Source: Cladosporium sp. IMV 00045 (lineage: Eukaryota; Ascomycota; Dothideomycetes; Cladosporiales; Cladosporiaceae). From it: a stretch of 15,404 bases of DNA. The position numbers and the translations under genes are program-made. Positions 14,369 through 15,404 of the stretch are shown here, in pieces. The stretch is taken from assembly GCA_001931905.2 (NCBI GenBank), contig MSJI02000495.1, forward strand, positions 1 through 15,404. Direction: 5' to 3'. Each line of letters begins with the position of its first letter. The first letter of the stretch is position 1. Under the pieces are notes generated by a model that was given only the letters and a program-made list of their open reading frames with translations, ran no database searches and was not told where the DNA came from.

Positions 14369-15168
14369 CTGACGGAGAAGGGGTAGGGTGTGTATACAGC
14401 AGGTAGCAATCAGATAACAAGCAGAAATTGAAGGGGTATCGTGGGAATAGCAGTGACGGCGACAACAATGTCCAGCAAACGTAAAGGCGACGGGGACTGA
14501 GAAGGGTGGTGATGATGTGTGGTGGTGGTGGTGGAGGTGGCAGTTGGAGATAATCTCGCAGGAGTGTCAGTCCTGTCAGTGCAGTGCAGTGCAGTGCAGT
14601 CTCCCCCAAACAGCGCCCAGCCCAGCTTTCGGCTGCGGTTGGACTGATCCAAGCTCAGCAAGGAAACCGACAGTCCCGGGCAGGCTGCCGCTAAACTCTA
14701 TGGAGCTCTCAAGGCTCACTCGCTTCCGACAGCAGCGTCGTCATAAGGGACAGCCACGCACTGCATGGATGATGACATATAAATAATAACAAATACTGCG
14801 AAATCTCCCAATAGCTTGGATACGTGTGCTCTCTGTCGCATGCATGTACTCTTATTTACAATAAGACCTCACGCAGTAGCCTCAATGTCACATCTGCACC
14901 TCACTGCCTTAGAACAATTCATAAGAATCTCATAAAAACACGTGCCCAAGGCAAGTCTTCACATCGTTTCACAGCCTCTGTGGTCCAGGAAACCCTACCG
15001 CGCGGCAACGGCGACACGCGTCCGAGGACCGTTTTTTGGTGCCGTTTGGTACGTTACCTATGCGATAATCATATTAATGCACGCGTGCATAATCAGATCC
15101 GTTACACTGATGGACAGCATAAACTATTCATCGCAGTGAGTGAACGACGGTCTGCTCAAGTGATCGCA
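14369..15168. promoter_or_regulatory. Upstream region of the PI4P5K gene
   Basis: There is no minus-strand ATG between 14410 and 14741. The region holds a GGT-rich microsatellite (14519-14540), a CAGTG pentamer run (14577-14600), and an AT-rich patch at 14776-14790. On the minus strand that patch reads TTATTTATA, a possible TATA element. A 141-codon plus-strand frame at 14824-15249 starts with GTG and has no recognisable domain. I see no other gene here. Confidence 0.45.
14577..14600 (+). repeat. Pentanucleotide microsatellite (CAGTG, 4.8 copies)
   Basis: Perfect tandem CAGTG units lie about 470 bp upstream of the first in-frame PI4P5K ATG. The run is likely within the 5' leader, 5' intron or promoter, and could vary in length between strains. 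Confidence 0.9.
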
Positions 15169-15404
15169 CTAAAACAGCACAATGAGATAAGAGAGACAAA
15201 CACGACAATTAACATGAACACATTTCATGCCCGCTATGTACGGCCATAGTAACATACTCCCTCCTGCATCATCTGCTCCTGTCATCGCAATACCGGCGCC
15301 CACATGACCGGAGGAAAAAACGCCCGAAGAGCCAAAGAATCCCAGAAAAAAAATAACAAACGAAACCCGCGACATGAAACTGTGTCGTAGTGCAGAAAAG
15401 ATCA
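15169..15404 (-). CDS. Undecided small open frame running off the right edge
   Basis: The minus-strand frame is open from the right window edge to a stop at 15169-15171 (78 codons visible). It contains an ATG at 15375. From that ATG it would encode 68 residues with a hydrophobic N-terminus (VSFVIFFLGFFGSSGVF), which could be a signal peptide or membrane segment, and three cysteines near the end. It could be the tail of a gene lying to the right, a small secreted protein, or chance. The T-rich DNA that produces the F-rich stretch is typical of fungal UTR sequence. I do not recognise any family. Confidence 0.15.
   Translation of the reverse strand, partial: IFSALRHSFMSRVSFVIFFLGFFGSSGVFSSGHVGAGIAMTGADDAGGSMLLWPYIAGMKCVHVNCRVCLSYLIVLF

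Noticed and set aside
14824..15249. 141-codon plus-strand frame
   Set aside because: It starts with GTG, has no recognisable motif, and its composition does not resemble the real genes here.
1..15404. tRNA or rRNA genes, CRISPR arrays, transposons
   Set aside because: By eye I found no B-box-like GGTTCGANTCC with a paired fold, no regularly spaced repeats, no transposase or reverse-transcriptase motifs, and no long terminal or inverted repeats. A tRNA scan and repeat search would settle this.

Overview
This window looks like a piece of nuclear chromosome from a filamentous ascomycete (Pezizomycotina). The signs are: genes on both strands with independent promoters and no operons; short introns of 51-60 bp with GTGAGT/GTAAGT donors and CAG/TAG acceptors; VHS-GGA, TSR3, ASPM-like and MSS4-type proteins; a fungal-type NLR; and a secreted protein with a fungal cellulose-binding module (CBM1). 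The protein style suggests Dothideomycetes, but that is only an impression.

Layout, left to right. 1-254 (-) is the N-terminal end of a GGA-type clathrin adaptor (VHS domain), cut by the window edge. A 522-bp divergent intergenic region separates it from TSR3 (777-1997, +), the 18S rRNA aminocarboxypropyl transferase. Next is an ASPM-like spindle protein with two calponin-homology domains and IQ motifs (2345-5344, +). A 528-bp promoter region with a double poly-T tract and a TATA box leads to a three-exon gene (5873-8547, +). It encodes an 851-residue NB-ARC/TPR NLR-type receptor whose first 33 residues carry a short motif matching the HET-s-related amyloid motif (HRAM). Convergent to it is a secreted CBM1 protein with an S/T-rich linker and a C-terminal domain of unknown function (8661-9590, -, one 51-bp intron). 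About 1.46 kb without a convincing gene follows. Then comes an MSS4/Its3-type phosphatidylinositol-4-phosphate 5-kinase (11047 to at least 14100, -, one 54-bp intron seen, 5' end unresolved). The last 1.0 kb holds its upstream region and an undecided small open frame running off the right edge.

Most genes are ordinary housekeeping genes (Golgi sorting, ribosome maturation, spindle, phosphoinositide signalling) and do not form a pathway. The exception is the NLR. Its N-terminal amyloid-like motif, NB-ARC switch and TPR sensor are the parts of a fungal amyloid-signalling cell-death receptor. No HRAM-bearing effector lies next to it in this window, so its partner would have to be encoded elsewhere. 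This is the most interesting item here. It fits a known class of system and is not clearly a new one.

Several long open frames in this window begin only with non-ATG codons (2315 TTG, 6370 TTG, 14409 TTG). I corrected them to ATG starts or spliced models where the sequence allowed it.
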